Assembly: GCA_963700735.1 (NCBI GenBank)
Contig: CAVOYR010000001.1
Coordinates: forward strand, 242,545-306,544
Reading direction: 5' to 3'
DNA: 64,000 nt
Source of the DNA: Anderseniella sp963700735
GTDB lineage: Bacteria > Pseudomonadota > Alphaproteobacteria > Rhizobiales > Aestuariivirgaceae
Both the position numbers and the translations under genes were made by a program. Shown here piece after piece: positions 9,141-18,391 of this stretch; positions within the stretch are counted from its first letter, which is position 1; every line of letters begins with the position of its first letter. The notes below the pieces were generated by a model. That model searched no databases. It worked only from the letters and a program-made list of their open reading frames with translations, and was not told where the DNA came from.

Positions 9141-9658
9141 GCGGTCTCGCGTTGCTGGCGGGCCAGCTTGGTGAACTTGCGCACCACGACCGAGCGCTTC
9201 AGCCGCGACAGGTGGTCGATGAACAACACGCCGTTGAGGTGGTCGATCTCATGCTGGATGCAGGTCGCCATGAGCCCGGTGCAGTGCATCTCCTGCTGCC
9301 TGCCCTGCTCGTCGACATAGCTCACCTTCACCTCCGCCGGGCGTTCCACATCGTCGAACACGTCCGGAATGGACAGGCAGCCCTCCTCGTAGGTGGACAC
9401 ATCATCGCTCGACCAGATGATCTGCGGATTGACGAAGACAAACGGGGCCGGCGGCTTGTCTTCCTTGGCCAGGTCGATCACCAGCAGGCGGCGCGGAATG
9501 CCGATCTGGACTGCGGCAAGCCCGATGCCCGGTGCGTCGTACATGGTGTCGAACATGTCCGACACGAGGGCACGCAATTCATCATCGACCCGTTCGACAG
9601 GTGCGGAGACCTGCTTGAGGATCGGGTCGGGAAGCTTGACGATGGGGCGTATGGTCAT
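9137..9658 (-). CDS. def: Peptide deformylase
   Basis: Metallo-hydrolase that removes the formyl group from nascent N-terminal formyl-methionine. All three PDF motifs are present: GIGLAAVQIG, EGCLSIPD (metal-binding Cys), and QHEIDHLNG (HExxH). The 173-residue length is typical of type 1 enzymes. It is the first gene of def-fmt-truA; the opposing activities of Def and Fmt are thus encoded together. The ATG at 9658 has about 100 nt of intergenic DNA upstream that can hold the promoter. Confidence 0.96.
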   Translation of the reverse strand: MTIRPIVKLPDPILKQVSAPVERVDDELRALVSDMFDTMYDAPGIGLAAVQIGIPRRLLVIDLAKEDKPPAPFVFVNPQIIWSSDDVSTYEEGCLSIPDVFDDVERPAEVKVSYVDEQGRQQEMHCTGLMATCIQHEIDHLNGVLFIDHLSRLKRSVVVRKFTKLARQQRETA

Positions 9659-9765
9659 GGCCGTGGGTGCTGCGTGTTGATCGGGTATTTCCCATCAGAT
9701 AAGCAATCAGCCGCAGCGGGTCAACGATGACGCCACCAGGAAGGCTGCAAACCTGCCTGTGGGTG

Positions 9766-10962
9766 TCAGCCGTTGTGGCGTTCAAGCCAGCCGGACAGGC
9801 GGCGCAAGGCCTCGTCCAGCGCCTCGGGATCGCGCAGGTAGCACATGCGCAGGAAGCCTTCGCCGCCCGGGCCGAACGTGCCGCCCGGTGACAGGCCCAC
9901 ATTGGCTTCATCGATGATGCGCTTGACGGCGGTCAGGCTGTCGCTCAGGCCGTCCACCCGGATGAAGTGGTAGAAGGCGCCCTGCGGCACTTCAAAGCTG
10001 ACATTGTCGAACCGGCCCAGTACCTCGACCACCCGGTCGCGCGCGGCCCGTGCCATGGCGAGCTGCTCGCCAAGAAAGCCGTCGCCATGCTGCAATGCCG
10101 CCAATGCACCGCGCTGCATGAAGGCCGCCGTGCCGGACGTGTTGTACTGGATGATACGCTCGATGGCGCTGCCCAGTGCTGCAGGGGCCTGCAGCCAGCC
10201 AATGCGCCAGCCGGTCATGGCCCAGTTCTTGGAGAAGGTGTTGATATAGATGACCCTCTCGTCCGGGTCGCAGACATCCATGAACGAGGGCGTGCGCTCG
10301 CGCTCCTCGTCATACTGGAACCGTGCGTAGACCTCGTCGGCGATGATCCACAGTCCATGCGCCCGGGCCATGTCGCGAATGGCAGTGAGGTCGTCGATGC
10401 TGGCAACCCAGCCGATCGGATTGGAGGGTGAGATCAGGCAGATGGCCCTGGTGCGTGCGGTGATGCTGTCGCGCATGCGGTCGAGGTCGAGCGACCAGCG
10501 GCGATCCTCGTACTGCATCGGCACGAACACCGGCACCGCGCCCATCATGCGCATCGGACCGGGAAAGTTGGGCCACGCGGGTGATGGCACGACAACCTCA
10601 TCGCCGTGGTCGAGCAGCAATTGCAGTGCCGTCTGGATGGCTTGCATGCCACCGCCAGTGACAAAGAACCTGTCGGCGGAGAACTCGCCGGGCCAGAACC
10701 GCGCGTGATAGTCGGCCAGCGCCTGGCGCAATTGCGGCAGGCCACGCTGCCAGGTGTAGAAGGTTTCGCCAGCGCTGAGCGAGCGGCTGGCGGCCTCGCA
10801 GACAAACGATGGCGTCGGCAGGTGGCTTTCGCCGGTCCACAACGGGATCAACCCGTCGCGGCCGAAGCCATGATTGACTGCGGCGAGGATGCCGCTATCC
10901 GGCTCCTCGCGCTGGCTGCGCCGGATGCTGGCAACAAGTTGATCGGGCGACAATGACGCCAT
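9766..10962 (-). CDS. PLP-dependent class I/II aminotransferase
   Basis: Fold-type I aminotransferase of the AAT_I family, 398 residues from ATG 10962 (MASLSPDQLVASI). The PLP-binding Lys lies in NTFSKNWAMTGWRIGW, preceded by the ring-stacking region FFVTGGGMQAIQTALQLL and by CLISPSNPIGWVAS, which carries the Asn-Pro of this fold. A conserved Arg near the C-terminus (GFLRMCYL) would bind the substrate carboxylate. The specific amino-acid substrate cannot be told from sequence alone. It stands alone, 107 nt upstream of def on the same strand. The in-frame upstream start at 11028 adds a non-family peptide and was rejected. Confidence 0.85.
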   Translation of the reverse strand: MASLSPDQLVASIRRSQREEPDSGILAAVNHGFGRDGLIPLWTGESHLPTPSFVCEAASRSLSAGETFYTWQRGLPQLRQALADYHARFWPGEFSADRFFVTGGGMQAIQTALQLLLDHGDEVVVPSPAWPNFPGPMRMMGAVPVFVPMQYEDRRWSLDLDRMRDSITARTRAICLISPSNPIGWVASIDDLTAIRDMARAHGLWIIADEVYARFQYDEERERTPSFMDVCDPDERVIYINTFSKNWAMTGWRIGWLQAPAALGSAIERIIQYNTSGTAAFMQRGALAALQHGDGFLGEQLAMARAARDRVVEVLGRFDNVSFEVPQGAFYHFIRVDGLSDSLTAVKRIIDEANVGLSPGGTFGPGGEGFLRMCYLRDPEALDEALRRLSGWLERHNG

Positions 10963-11030
10963 GGGAACGGCCTGCCGGAAAGGGGGCTGCAAGACAGCAT
11001 CACTACTGTGCCGCAACCCGCGCCGCAAAC

Positions 11031-11063
11031 AAAAACCCGGCCCACCATGATGGCGGACCGGGC
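11031..11063 (-). terminator. Intrinsic terminator downstream of mscL
   Basis: On the minus strand a 13-bp stem (CCCGGTCCGCCAT pairing with ATGGTGGGCCGGG, with two G-U pairs) is followed by TTTTTG. It lies 27-60 nt past the mscL stop and before the aminotransferase start, so it should end the mscL transcript. Confidence 0.8.
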
Positions 11064-11089
11064 CTTCAACCCAGATGGTCTGTCGTGAC

Positions 11090-11506
11090 TTACTTCTTCT
11101 TCAGCAAGTCGCGGATCTCGGTCAGCAGTGCAACATCTGCAGGCGGTGCTTCAGGTGCAACCGGTGCTTCTGCCTGCTTCTTGTTGATGTTGTTGGCCAC
11201 GCGCACAACCATGAACAGGATGAACGCGATGATCAGGAAGTTGACGACAGCTGTGATGAAGCTGCCATATGCCAACACGGCGCCCTGTTTCTTGGCTTCT
11301 TCGAGACCTGCAGCCGTTACGCCTTCGGCCAGCGGTGCAAACATGTTGCTGAAGTCCACGCCACCGGTGATCGCGCCGACGATCGGCATGATGATGTCCG
11401 CGACGAGAGAACTCACGATCAGGCCAAATGCGCCTGCAATGATGACGCCGACGGCGAGATCCAGCACGTTGCCCTTGAAGGCAAACTCCTTAAATTCATT
11501 CCACAC
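11090..11506 (-). CDS. mscL: Large-conductance mechanosensitive channel
   Basis: Homopentameric stretch-activated channel that releases solutes on hypo-osmotic shock. The 138-residue protein has the N-terminal amphipathic helix (WNEFKEFAFKGNVLDLAVG) and a TM1 pore helix with the Gly/Ala-rich stretch VGVIIAGAFGLIVSSLVAD. A periplasmic loop follows, then TM2 (FITAVVNFLIIAFILFMVV), with a C-terminal charged bundle ending LLTEIRDLLKKK. An Ala/Pro-rich linker before the bundle is longer than in E. coli. The start is GTG with AAGGGGAAAAG upstream as the ribosome-binding site. It is monocistronic, with its own terminator. Confidence 0.96.
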   Translation of the reverse strand: MWNEFKEFAFKGNVLDLAVGVIIAGAFGLIVSSLVADIIMPIVGAITGGVDFSNMFAPLAEGVTAAGLEEAKKQGAVLAYGSFITAVVNFLIIAFILFMVVRVANNINKKQAEAPVAPEAPPADVALLTEIRDLLKKK

Positions 11507-11779
11507 GACTTTTCCCCTTCGCTTTTTGTGCCGGCAAACCGGTCTTCGCCGGGTTGCGGTCAGGTCCGGGACAGTTATCGCCCCGGCAACACGACGACAT
11601 TACTTGCGCGCAAACAAAACACAACAACTAAAGCGTGTGGTCCGTATGCGAGCGAACAATGACCCCGTGTCATTGCCAGACGGTTCAACTCTGGTACAGT
11701 CTGGGGCTGGATTTACGCAGCTTCCGGCAGCACGGGCAACAAACTGCCGGGCCGGCCATGACAGGGGTGCCACGCGACT

Positions 11780-14700
11780 ATGCTGTCGACCTGGGGCGTC
11801 ATAGTCATCTCTCTGGTTTACGTGGGCGGACTGTTCGCCATTGCCGCCTATGGTGACAAGGTCTCCGGTGGGCGGCGGGGTTCGTCCCGGCCTTACGTCT
11901 ATGCCCTGTCGATTGCGGTTTACTGCACGTCGTGGACCTTCTACGGCAGCGTCGGGCTGGCCTCGACGACGGGGCTGTACTTCCTGGCGATCTACCTTGG
12001 CCCCATCCTTCTGTTCGGGCTGGGCTGGCCGCTCGTTCGCCACGTCGTCAGCCTGTCCAAGGCACAGAACATCACCTCCATCGCGGACTTCCTGTCAGCC
12101 CGGTACGGCAAGAACCAGGTGCTCGGTGGCATGGCCGCCGCCATCGCGGTGATCGGGGTGGTGCCCTATATCTCGCTGCAGCTGAAGGCAGTCGCGCTGT
12201 CACTGGGGGTGCTTGCGCCGCTGGGTGTGGATACCTACGGTCTCGACACGCCGTTCGGCGACATGCCGCTGTTCGTGGCGATCGCCATGGCTGTGTTCGC
12301 CATGCTGTTCGGCACCCGCCACGCCGATGCCACGGAACACCAGAACGGCTTGATCCTGTCGGTGGCAGCAGAAAGCCTGGTGAAGCTGGTCGCCTTCATC
12401 GCCGTGGGATTTGCCATCACGTTCTGGTTCATGGGCGGTCCCGCCAACCTGTATGAGCAGGCGGTCAGCGACCCCGCCATCAGCGGCCTTTTCACCACGC
12501 TGCCGGACCTGCCGCGGTTCGCCACCATGACGTTCCTGGCTTTCTGCGCGGTGCTGCTGCTGCCGCGCCAGTTCCACCTGGTCGTCGTGGAAAATACCGC
12601 CATCGAGGACGTGAAGAAGGCAGCGTGGATGTTCCCGCTCTACCTGGTGGCGATCAACATCTTCGTCATTCCGATTGCCGTTGCAGGCCTGATCACGTTT
12701 CGCGGTCAGCCGATGGATGGCGACACGTTCGTGCTTGCCCTGCCGGTGGCGCATGGCAACAGCATGCTGGCGATGATTGCCTTCATCGGCGGGCTGTCAG
12801 CGGCAACGGCAATGGTCATCGTTGAAACGGTCGCGCTGTCGATCATGGTGTGCAACTCCATCGTGCTACCGCTGATGTTGCGATCATCAAAGCGCAGCAT
12901 GTGGCAGGACGACGTGACCTGGCGGATCCTGGGAATACGGCGGGTGGCCATCTGCGGCATCATCGTGCTGGCCTATTCCTATTACCTGATGATCGGAAAC
13001 AATGCCGCCCTTGCGCAAACCGGGCTTGTATCGTTTGCCGCAATCGCCCAGTTCGCACCGGCCTTCGTCATCGGCCTGGTGTGGAACCGGGGCAACTCGC
13101 GTGGCGCCATGGCCGGGTTGATGGCCGGTTTCCTGCTGTGGCTCTACACGCTGCTGGTACCACTGTTTGCCGATGCCGGATGGCTGCCGGCCAGCCTGAT
13201 AACACACGGACCGGCCGGCATTGAGTGGCTCAGGCCACGCCAACTGTTTGGCAGCGACATGGATCCGCTGACCCACGGCGTCATCTGGTCGATTGCTGTC
13301 AACGTTCTGGCCTACATCGTGGTATCGCTGACAACCACGAGCGACCCTCTGGAACGGATGCAGGCGCAGGCCTTCGTGCCCAGCGGCCACGCGGCCGCCA
13401 CATCCACCCTGAAGATGAAGAACGTCTCCATCACCGTCCGGCAGCTGCAATCCACCGTGGAACGCTATCTCGGTCCGGAAAGGGTGAAGCGGTCGTTCTC
13501 GGACTACTTCGATGGACTGCCGGTGGCACCTAACCAGCGCGAGCTGGCAGATCATGAGCTGTTGAAGTTTGCCGAGCGGCTGCTGGCCAGCGCCATCGGC
13601 ACGGCGTCGGCACGGGTTGTGATGGCGTTGCTGTTGCAGCGTGACGGGACCACGTCGAGCGGTGCCATGCGGCTGCTCGATGATGCCTCTGATGCCATCG
13701 TCTACAACCGCGACCTGCTGCAATCCGCCATCGACCACGTCGAGCAGGGAATTGCCGTGTTTGACCAGGATCTGGCGCTGGTGTGCTGGAACACCCAGTT
13801 CCGCAAGCTGCTTGGGCTGCCACCGTCGCTTGGCAAGGTAGGCGTTCCGCTCAACACCGTGCTGAACCAGTTGCATGAACACTTCGAATACGAGGGCCGG
13901 GCCCTGGCGGAAGCCCACACGCAGGTTCTGCGGATGATGGCCATGCAGAACCAGGCCTTCCAGATCACCAGTGCCGATGGATCCGTTGTGCTGGACGTGC
14001 GCAGCAATTCGATGCCCGATGACGGACGGGTCATCACCTTCACCGACATCACCCAGCGCGTGCAGACCGCACAGGCGCTGGAGCAGCGGGTGCGCGAACG
14101 CACCCAGGAACTGACGACACTGAACGGCCAGCTCGAAGATGCCCGCGCCAGGGCCGTCGAGGCGAACGTGGGCAAGACCCGGTTTATCGCTGCGGCCTCG
14201 CACGACATCCTGCAACCACTCAACGCAGCGCGGCTGTTCACCTCGTCGCTGATGGACAGGACGGCGCACTCCGCCAACGAGAAGCTGGTGCACAATGTCG
14301 ACCAGTCACTAGAGGCGGTGGAAGAAATCCTGTCAGCCCTGCTGGACATGTCCCGGCTGGATGCAGGCGCCATCAAGCCCGACGTGTCCCGCTTTGCCAT
14401 TGGTGACCTGATGGCGCAACTGCAGACCGAGTTTTCACTGGCTGCAGAGGACAAGGGCTTGCGGCTGAATATGGTGGCGTCGTCGCTGGCCGTTGAGTTA
14501 GACCGCAAGCTGCTGCGTCGCATCCTGCAGAACCTGATCAGCAATGCCATCAAGTACACGCCATCCGGCAAGGTGCTGATCGGATGCCGGCGCAGGGGCC
14601 GGTCGGTGCTGGTCCAGGTACACGACTCCGGCCCCGGCATACCGAAGAACAAGCAGCAACTGGTGTACCGCGAGTTCGAACGGCTTGACCAGGAGGGCTC

Positions 14701-15280
14701 GGCGATTTCCGGACTCGGGCTGGGCCTGGCCATCGTCGAGCGCATGGCCCGTGTGCTGAACCACCCGTTGCAACTTCACTCGGACAATGGCTCCGGATGT
14801 ACGTTCAGTCTTGAACTACCCATGGCCGACGCAAGGGACGAACCGGTCCAGCTCCCGCGTGATGTGCCGGTTGCCATCAGCGGCCGCTTGTTTGGACTGA
14901 AGGTGCTGGTGGTGGACAACGAACCCAGCATCATCGATGGCATGAGCCAGTTGCTGACAGGATGGGGCTGCGAGGTGACGACCGCCGGTGATGGTGATCA
15001 GGCACGGGAGCTGGCGCGCGCGCATCAGCCATGGCCGTATGACATGGTGCTGATGGACTATCACCTCAACGGCGAGAACGGCATCGACCTTATTGGCGAA
15101 CTGCGCAATCTGGCCGGGGTGGTGTTCGATGCCGCGCTGATCACTGCCGAACGGTCTGCAGATATCCAGCTGTCGGCAGAAACTGCAGGCGTGGTGTACC
15201 TGCGAAAGCCCGTCCGGCCGGCAATCTTGCGCAATGTGCTGGGCGCCGCCAGGGCGCGCAGCAGGCAGGCTGCCGAATAG
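11780..15280 (+). CDS. SSS-type hybrid sensor histidine kinase (CrbS/MxtR-like)
   Basis: A 1166-residue membrane hybrid kinase. Residues about 1-540 form a sodium:solute symporter (SLC5-like) domain of roughly 13 membrane segments. A STAC-like linker (about 550-650) and a PAS domain (around DHVEQGIAVFDQDLALVCWN) follow. Next are a HisKA domain with phospho-acceptor His808 in ASHDILQPLNAARLF, and a HATPase domain (NLISNAIKYTPSG, HDSGPGIP, GLGLGLAIVERM). A C-terminal receiver has phospho-acceptor Asp1093 in MVLMDYHLNGENG. This architecture matches CrbS/MxtR sensors that control acetate metabolism genes in gammaproteobacteria. The transporter part may sense or carry its ligand. A convergent LuxR-type regulator lies 35 nt past its stop and is the likely partner. 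Confidence 0.9.
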   Translation: MLSTWGVIVISLVYVGGLFAIAAYGDKVSGGRRGSSRPYVYALSIAVYCTSWTFYGSVGLASTTGLYFLAIYLGPILLFGLGWPLVRHVVSLSKAQNITSIADFLSARYGKNQVLGGMAAAIAVIGVVPYISLQLKAVALSLGVLAPLGVDTYGLDTPFGDMPLFVAIAMAVFAMLFGTRHADATEHQNGLILSVAAESLVKLVAFIAVGFAITFWFMGGPANLYEQAVSDPAISGLFTTLPDLPRFATMTFLAFCAVLLLPRQFHLVVVENTAIEDVKKAAWMFPLYLVAINIFVIPIAVAGLITFRGQPMDGDTFVLALPVAHGNSMLAMIAFIGGLSAATAMVIVETVALSIMVCNSIVLPLMLRSSKRSMWQDDVTWRILGIRRVAICGIIVLAYSYYLMIGNNAALAQTGLVSFAAIAQFAPAFVIGLVWNRGNSRGAMAGLMAGFLLWLYTLLVPLFADAGWLPASLITHGPAGIEWLRPRQLFGSDMDPLTHGVIWSIAVNVLAYIVVSLTTTSDPLERMQAQAFVPSGHAAATSTLKMKNVSITVRQLQSTVERYLGPERVKRSFSDYFDGLPVAPNQRELADHELLKFAERLLASAIGTASARVVMALLLQRDGTTSSGAMRLLDDASDAIVYNRDLLQSAIDHVEQGIAVFDQDLALVCWNTQFRKLLGLPPSLGKVGVPLNTVLNQLHEHFEYEGRALAEAHTQVLRMMAMQNQAFQITSADGSVVLDVRSNSMPDDGRVITFTDITQRVQTAQALEQRVRERTQELTTLNGQLEDARARAVEANVGKTRFIAAASHDILQPLNAARLFTSSLMDRTAHSANEKLVHNVDQSLEAVEEILSALLDMSRLDAGAIKPDVSRFAIGDLMAQLQTEFSLAAEDKGLRLNMVASSLAVELDRKLLRRILQNLISNAIKYTPSGKVLIGCRRRGRSVLVQVHDSGPGIPKNKQQLVYREFERLDQEGSAISGLGLGLAIVERMARVLNHPLQLHSDNGSGCTFSLELPMADARDEPVQLPRDVPVAISGRLFGLKVLVVDNEPSIIDGMSQLLTGWGCEVTTAGDGDQARELARAHQPWPYDMVLMDYHLNGENGIDLIGELRNLAGVVFDAALITAERSADIQLSAETAGVVYLRKPVRPAILRNVLGAARARSRQAAE

Positions 15281-15315
15281 GCTGATCCAGAGCCTCGAGC
15301 AGACCTGGGCCGGCG

Positions 15316-15984
15316 CTACATCGCCTGGGCGGCGGCGTTCGTCTCGAACTGCTCGCCATCGATGCGGGCGGCAGCGATGACCGCTTGCGTGCGGCTGTCC
15401 ACGTTCAGCTTCTGCAGGATTGCCGAAACGTGCGCCTTGATCGTAGCTTCGGAGACCGTCAACTCGTAGGCAATCTGCTTGTTGAGCAGGCCTTCGCGCA
15501 ACATCATCAAGACCCGCATCTGCTGCGGGGTCAGCGTTGCCATGCGCCGGGATATGTCGTCGGCTTCACTGTCCGCGCTGGCATTGAGATCGACATCTGC
15601 GGGTATCCACTCGCCGCCTTCCAGCACCACCGATACAGCCTGCTGCATCTGGTCGACGGGGGTGGATTTCGGGATGAAACCTGACGCGCCCAGAGACATG
15701 GCGCGGGCAATCACCGATGAATTATCACTGCCCGACACGATGACCACCGGTACCAGCGGAAACTGGGCCCGCACCAGCACAAGGCCGGAGAAGCCCTGCA
15801 CGCCGGGCATCTTGAGATCGAGCAGCAACAAGTCGACATCATCGGGTCCGGAGAGCAGCGCAATGACCTCGTTGAGGGTCCCTGCCTCGTCAAACCGGGC
15901 ATCTTCAAGGGCGTCGCGCAAGGTTAGCCGCAGGGCGTCCCTGAACAGGGGATGATCATCAGCCAGGACGATTCGATAGCCCAT
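15316..15984 (-). CDS. LuxR/NarL-type response regulator (CrbR/ErdR-like)
   Basis: A 222-residue regulator with an N-terminal receiver (acidic Asp9/Asp10, phospho-acceptor Asp56 in LLLLDLKMPG, and Lys in FIPKSTP) and a C-terminal LuxR HTH (about 150-205: LTPQQMRVLMMLREGLLNKQ, then IAYELTVSEATIKAHVSAIL). It is convergent with the SSS-type hybrid kinase, whose 3' end is 35 nt away, the expected genomic neighbourhood of a CrbS-CrbR or MxtR-ErdR pair. By analogy it would activate acetyl-CoA synthetase and related genes; none of those targets lies in this window. Pairing is inferred from proximity and architecture. Confidence 0.88.
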   Translation of the reverse strand: MGYRIVLADDHPLFRDALRLTLRDALEDARFDEAGTLNEVIALLSGPDDVDLLLLDLKMPGVQGFSGLVLVRAQFPLVPVVIVSGSDNSSVIARAMSLGASGFIPKSTPVDQMQQAVSVVLEGGEWIPADVDLNASADSEADDISRRMATLTPQQMRVLMMLREGLLNKQIAYELTVSEATIKAHVSAILQKLNVDSRTQAVIAAARIDGEQFETNAAAQAM

Positions 15985-16508
15985 TGGTGCGCTCCCTCAA
16001 GCTGCTTCCCCCGCCCTGCAGTGCAGCTGTCCCGCACGCAAGACCGTAAGGCCGGCTTGATGCGGCAATCTCTCTCCGTCAAAAGGTTGATTGCACGCAG
16101 TGCCGGTATTTGCCCGAGTATCGAAGACTGTCAACACGAATGTCCAGCGCAGATTTACATCCAGGCCGCTGATGCACAATTGCATAACAAAAGTTGCAGC
16201 CCCAGAATCGCCTAGGTTTGGCCGCGCTGTTGTCCATAACCGCAAGCATCATTCAAGACAGCAGAGGGGTCTGCAAACAGTTTGAACAGGTTTTAGGCGG
16301 GTGTGATTTGGCCACCCTTGCGTAGATCCCCATGCATCACGAGGGCGACCGTTACAGACAACGCCCACGTGAACACGAAATGGTCGCGTGGCTCCTGTCG
16401 CCGTCCCGAGCAGCGCGTACCAGGCCCGCCCGTGTGTTTTGAAAAAGGCGCATGGGCGGGCACATTATATCCAGCAGCAAGATCAGCCTGTTTCTGCCGG
16501 CCCGGGTG
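15985..16508. other. 524-bp intergenic region, no gene seen
   Basis: Separates the response regulator start from the FMN reductase stop. No ORF here has coding character. The left part should contain the response regulator promoter. Near the right end GCCCGCCC (16424-16431) and GGGCGGGC (16454-16461) form an 8-bp inverted repeat with a 22-nt loop, 48-85 nt past the FMN reductase stop, a weak terminator candidate for that operon. Nothing else was recognised. Confidence 0.5.
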
Positions 16509-17063
16509 TCAGCCCAGCCGTACCCACGCCTCGAAGGCGTCCAGCCAGGCCTTGGCAAACTTTCTGGTATCTTCATCAACAAGCTTGCCGTCCTCGCCGA
16601 ACTTGTTCTGGGCAAGGCTGACGAACAGCTCCGGCTTGTTCATGGTCCATGATTCAAGACCAACAAGGTTCTGGCGCAAGTGGTATTGCGCGCGCGCTGT
16701 ACCGACCGGGCTCATGGATGCCCCGACAATACCGACGCGCTTCTGCTTCAGGGGATGGTCCTTGATCCGGCTGATCCAGTCCGTGGCATTCTTCAAGCCG
16801 CCGGGGATGGAGAAGTTGTATTCCGGCGTGGCGATGATCACACCGTCGGCGCGGGCGATCTTGTCCGCCAGATCCTTGATGATCTGCGGTACGCCGCTGT
16901 CTGCCTCGTCATCACCGTCGTAAACCGGTATGCCCTTCAACGTGACGATCTGGACGTCGAGCGTGTCAGCTGCGAGCTCCTTCAGCGCTTCGAGGGTCTT
17001 GGTATTGTAGGAGTCAGCCCGCAGGCTGCCGGAGATTGCAACGATGTTCAACTTGCATGCCAT
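16509..17063 (-). CDS. NADPH-dependent FMN reductase family protein
   Basis: Flavodoxin-like oxidoreductase of the SsuE/ChrR/azoreductase-like family, 184 residues. The FMN phosphate loop is SGSLRADSYN near the N-terminus, and the diagnostic TPEYNFSIPGGLKNATDWIS contacts the isoalloxazine ring. Likely activity is NAD(P)H-dependent two-electron reduction of FMN or quinones in the cytosol. It lies 39 nt downstream of the SDR gene on the same strand, so the two probably form an operon. The substrate is unknown. Confidence 0.88.
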   Translation of the reverse strand: MACKLNIVAISGSLRADSYNTKTLEALKELAADTLDVQIVTLKGIPVYDGDDEADSGVPQIIKDLADKIARADGVIIATPEYNFSIPGGLKNATDWISRIKDHPLKQKRVGIVGASMSPVGTARAQYHLRQNLVGLESWTMNKPELFVSLAQNKFGEDGKLVDEDTRKFAKAWLDAFEAWVRLG

Positions 17064-17102
17064 GTCGTCAGGCGCTCCTCGTGGTGATGATCAATAACGG
17101 GT

Positions 17103-17849
17103 TCAGTAGGTTGCCCGGCCGCCGGACAGGTCGAACACGGCACCAGTGGTGAAGCTGTTGTGAGACGACACGATCCAGGCAATCATCTCTGCGGCCTCGT
17201 TTACATCGAGGAAGCGGTTGCGGGGAATCTTCGACAGCATGTAGTCGATATGCTCCTGGCTCATCTGGTCGAATATCCTCGTGCGCGCAGCGGCCGGTGT
17301 GACACAATTGACGGCGATGTCATGCCCGGCCAGCTCCTTGCCCAGCGACTTGGTCAGGGCGATGACGCCGGCCTTGGACGCAGAATACGCAGCAGCGTTG
17401 GGGTTGCCTTCCTTGCCTGCGACAGACGCGATATTGCAAATCCGCCCATAGCCATGCCTGGTCATTCCCGGCACCAACGCCTTGTTGACGAGAAAGGTTC
17501 CGGTCAGGTTGGTCTCGATGACGCGGCGCCAGTCGCCCGCATCATAGGCAGATACAGGTCCGTTGGGACCGGCGATGCCGGCTGAATTGACCAGCACAGA
17601 CACAGCGCCCAGCCTGGCAACGGTTTGCTCAAGCGCCGTGGCAATCGAGGCTTCGCTGGTCACGTCGGACGCAATGCCGATGCAGCTGCCGGGCAAGAGG
17701 TCCGCAGCCTCGCCAGCGAGCCTGGCATCCAGGTCCCACAGGGCAACGCTGGCGCCGCTGTCTGCAAGCTTGCGGGCAACGGCGAGGCCGATGCCCTGAG
17801 CACCGCCGGTTACGACGGCCACCTGGCCGGTGAAGTCAGTCTGTGACAC
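17103..17849 (-). CDS. SDR-family oxidoreductase
   Basis: Classical short-chain dehydrogenase/reductase, 248 residues. Cofactor motif TGGAQGIGLAVARKL, then NSAGIAG, catalytic Ser in CNIASVAG, and the YxxxK pair in AAYSASKAGVIAL. It resembles 3-oxoacyl reductase-type SDRs (FabG-like), but the substrate cannot be assigned. The start is GTG, with AGGAG about 12 nt upstream. It is followed by the FMN reductase gene, suggesting a two-gene redox operon. Upstream lies the RTX remnant. Confidence 0.87.
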   Translation of the reverse strand: MSQTDFTGQVAVVTGGAQGIGLAVARKLADSGASVALWDLDARLAGEAADLLPGSCIGIASDVTSEASIATALEQTVARLGAVSVLVNSAGIAGPNGPVSAYDAGDWRRVIETNLTGTFLVNKALVPGMTRHGYGRICNIASVAGKEGNPNAAAYSASKAGVIALTKSLGKELAGHDIAVNCVTPAAARTRIFDQMSQEHIDYMLSKIPRNRFLDVNEAAEMIAWIVSSHNSFTTGAVFDLSGGRATY

Positions 17850-17979
17850 TCGATTTGCTCCTGCTGGTCAGAATCAACTGGACCCTATCGAACAGCAGAA
17901 ATGCCGGGCCGTCGAGTGCCGCAATGGCCCGGCCCGGCGTCATGTGCGTTGTCTGGAAACCCCTTGAGCTTTCACCCTG

Positions 17980-18270
17980 TCAGATCAGGAAGTCGTCCTG
18001 GTGCAGCTGGTTGACGTTGTTGAGGCCGTAGAAGCCGACGCTGTCATCGGCATCTAGCTGCACGATCAGGTAATCGCCTGACACCGACGCGCCCGTCATC
18101 AGCTGGGCAAAATCGGTGAAGCCGAATGCGGTGACGTCAACCACATCTTCCGACCCCGCCCCGGCCTGGAAGTTGAAGATGCGGTCACAGCCATAGCCGT
18201 CGGCCATGATGAAGGTGTCGTTGCCCGCATCGCCGTACAGGTTGTCGTTGCCGCCGCGGCCATCAGCACA
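17980..18270 (-). pseudogene. Remnant of an RTX (hemolysin-type Ca-binding) protein gene, 3' end
   Basis: The open frame ends at 17980 and reads upstream through GGNDNLYGDAGNDTFIMADG, two nonapeptide-type RTX repeats (GGxGxDxUx) that bind calcium. It continues to a C-terminal cap IFNFQAGAGSEDVVDVTAF. Such C-termini normally close secreted type I exoproteins of hundreds of residues. Upstream of the repeats the frame enters AT-rich sequence with no family similarity and meets a stop near 18320; no plausible start or RBS exists. An internal ATG at 18207 would give only 75 residues. This is read as the 3' stump of a larger gene cut by a rearrangement. Confidence 0.7.
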
Positions 18271-18278
18271 TGGCCTCG

Positions 18279-18326
18279 AGTAGAATGAAAAATGATACGT
18301 ATGCGAACAAACTGGTCTATTCTACT
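18279..18326. repeat. AT-rich block with 8-bp inverted repeat
   Basis: AGTAGAAT (18279-18286) and ATTCTACT (18319-18326) flank 32 nt in an AT-rich stretch that differs sharply from the GC-rich surroundings. It marks the breakpoint of the RTX remnant and lies 66-113 nt upstream of the LysR gene, so it may be a junction relic or a regulator site. Confidence 0.4.
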
Positions 18327-18391
18327 GAATAAATCTTTTTATACTGACTATGCGTTAGAATAACAGGCCCCTCAATGGACACGGATACTAT

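Noticed and set aside
12887..14293. A 468-residue minus-strand frame
   Set aside because: Shadow of the hybrid histidine kinase gene, with no domain signature and no RBS.
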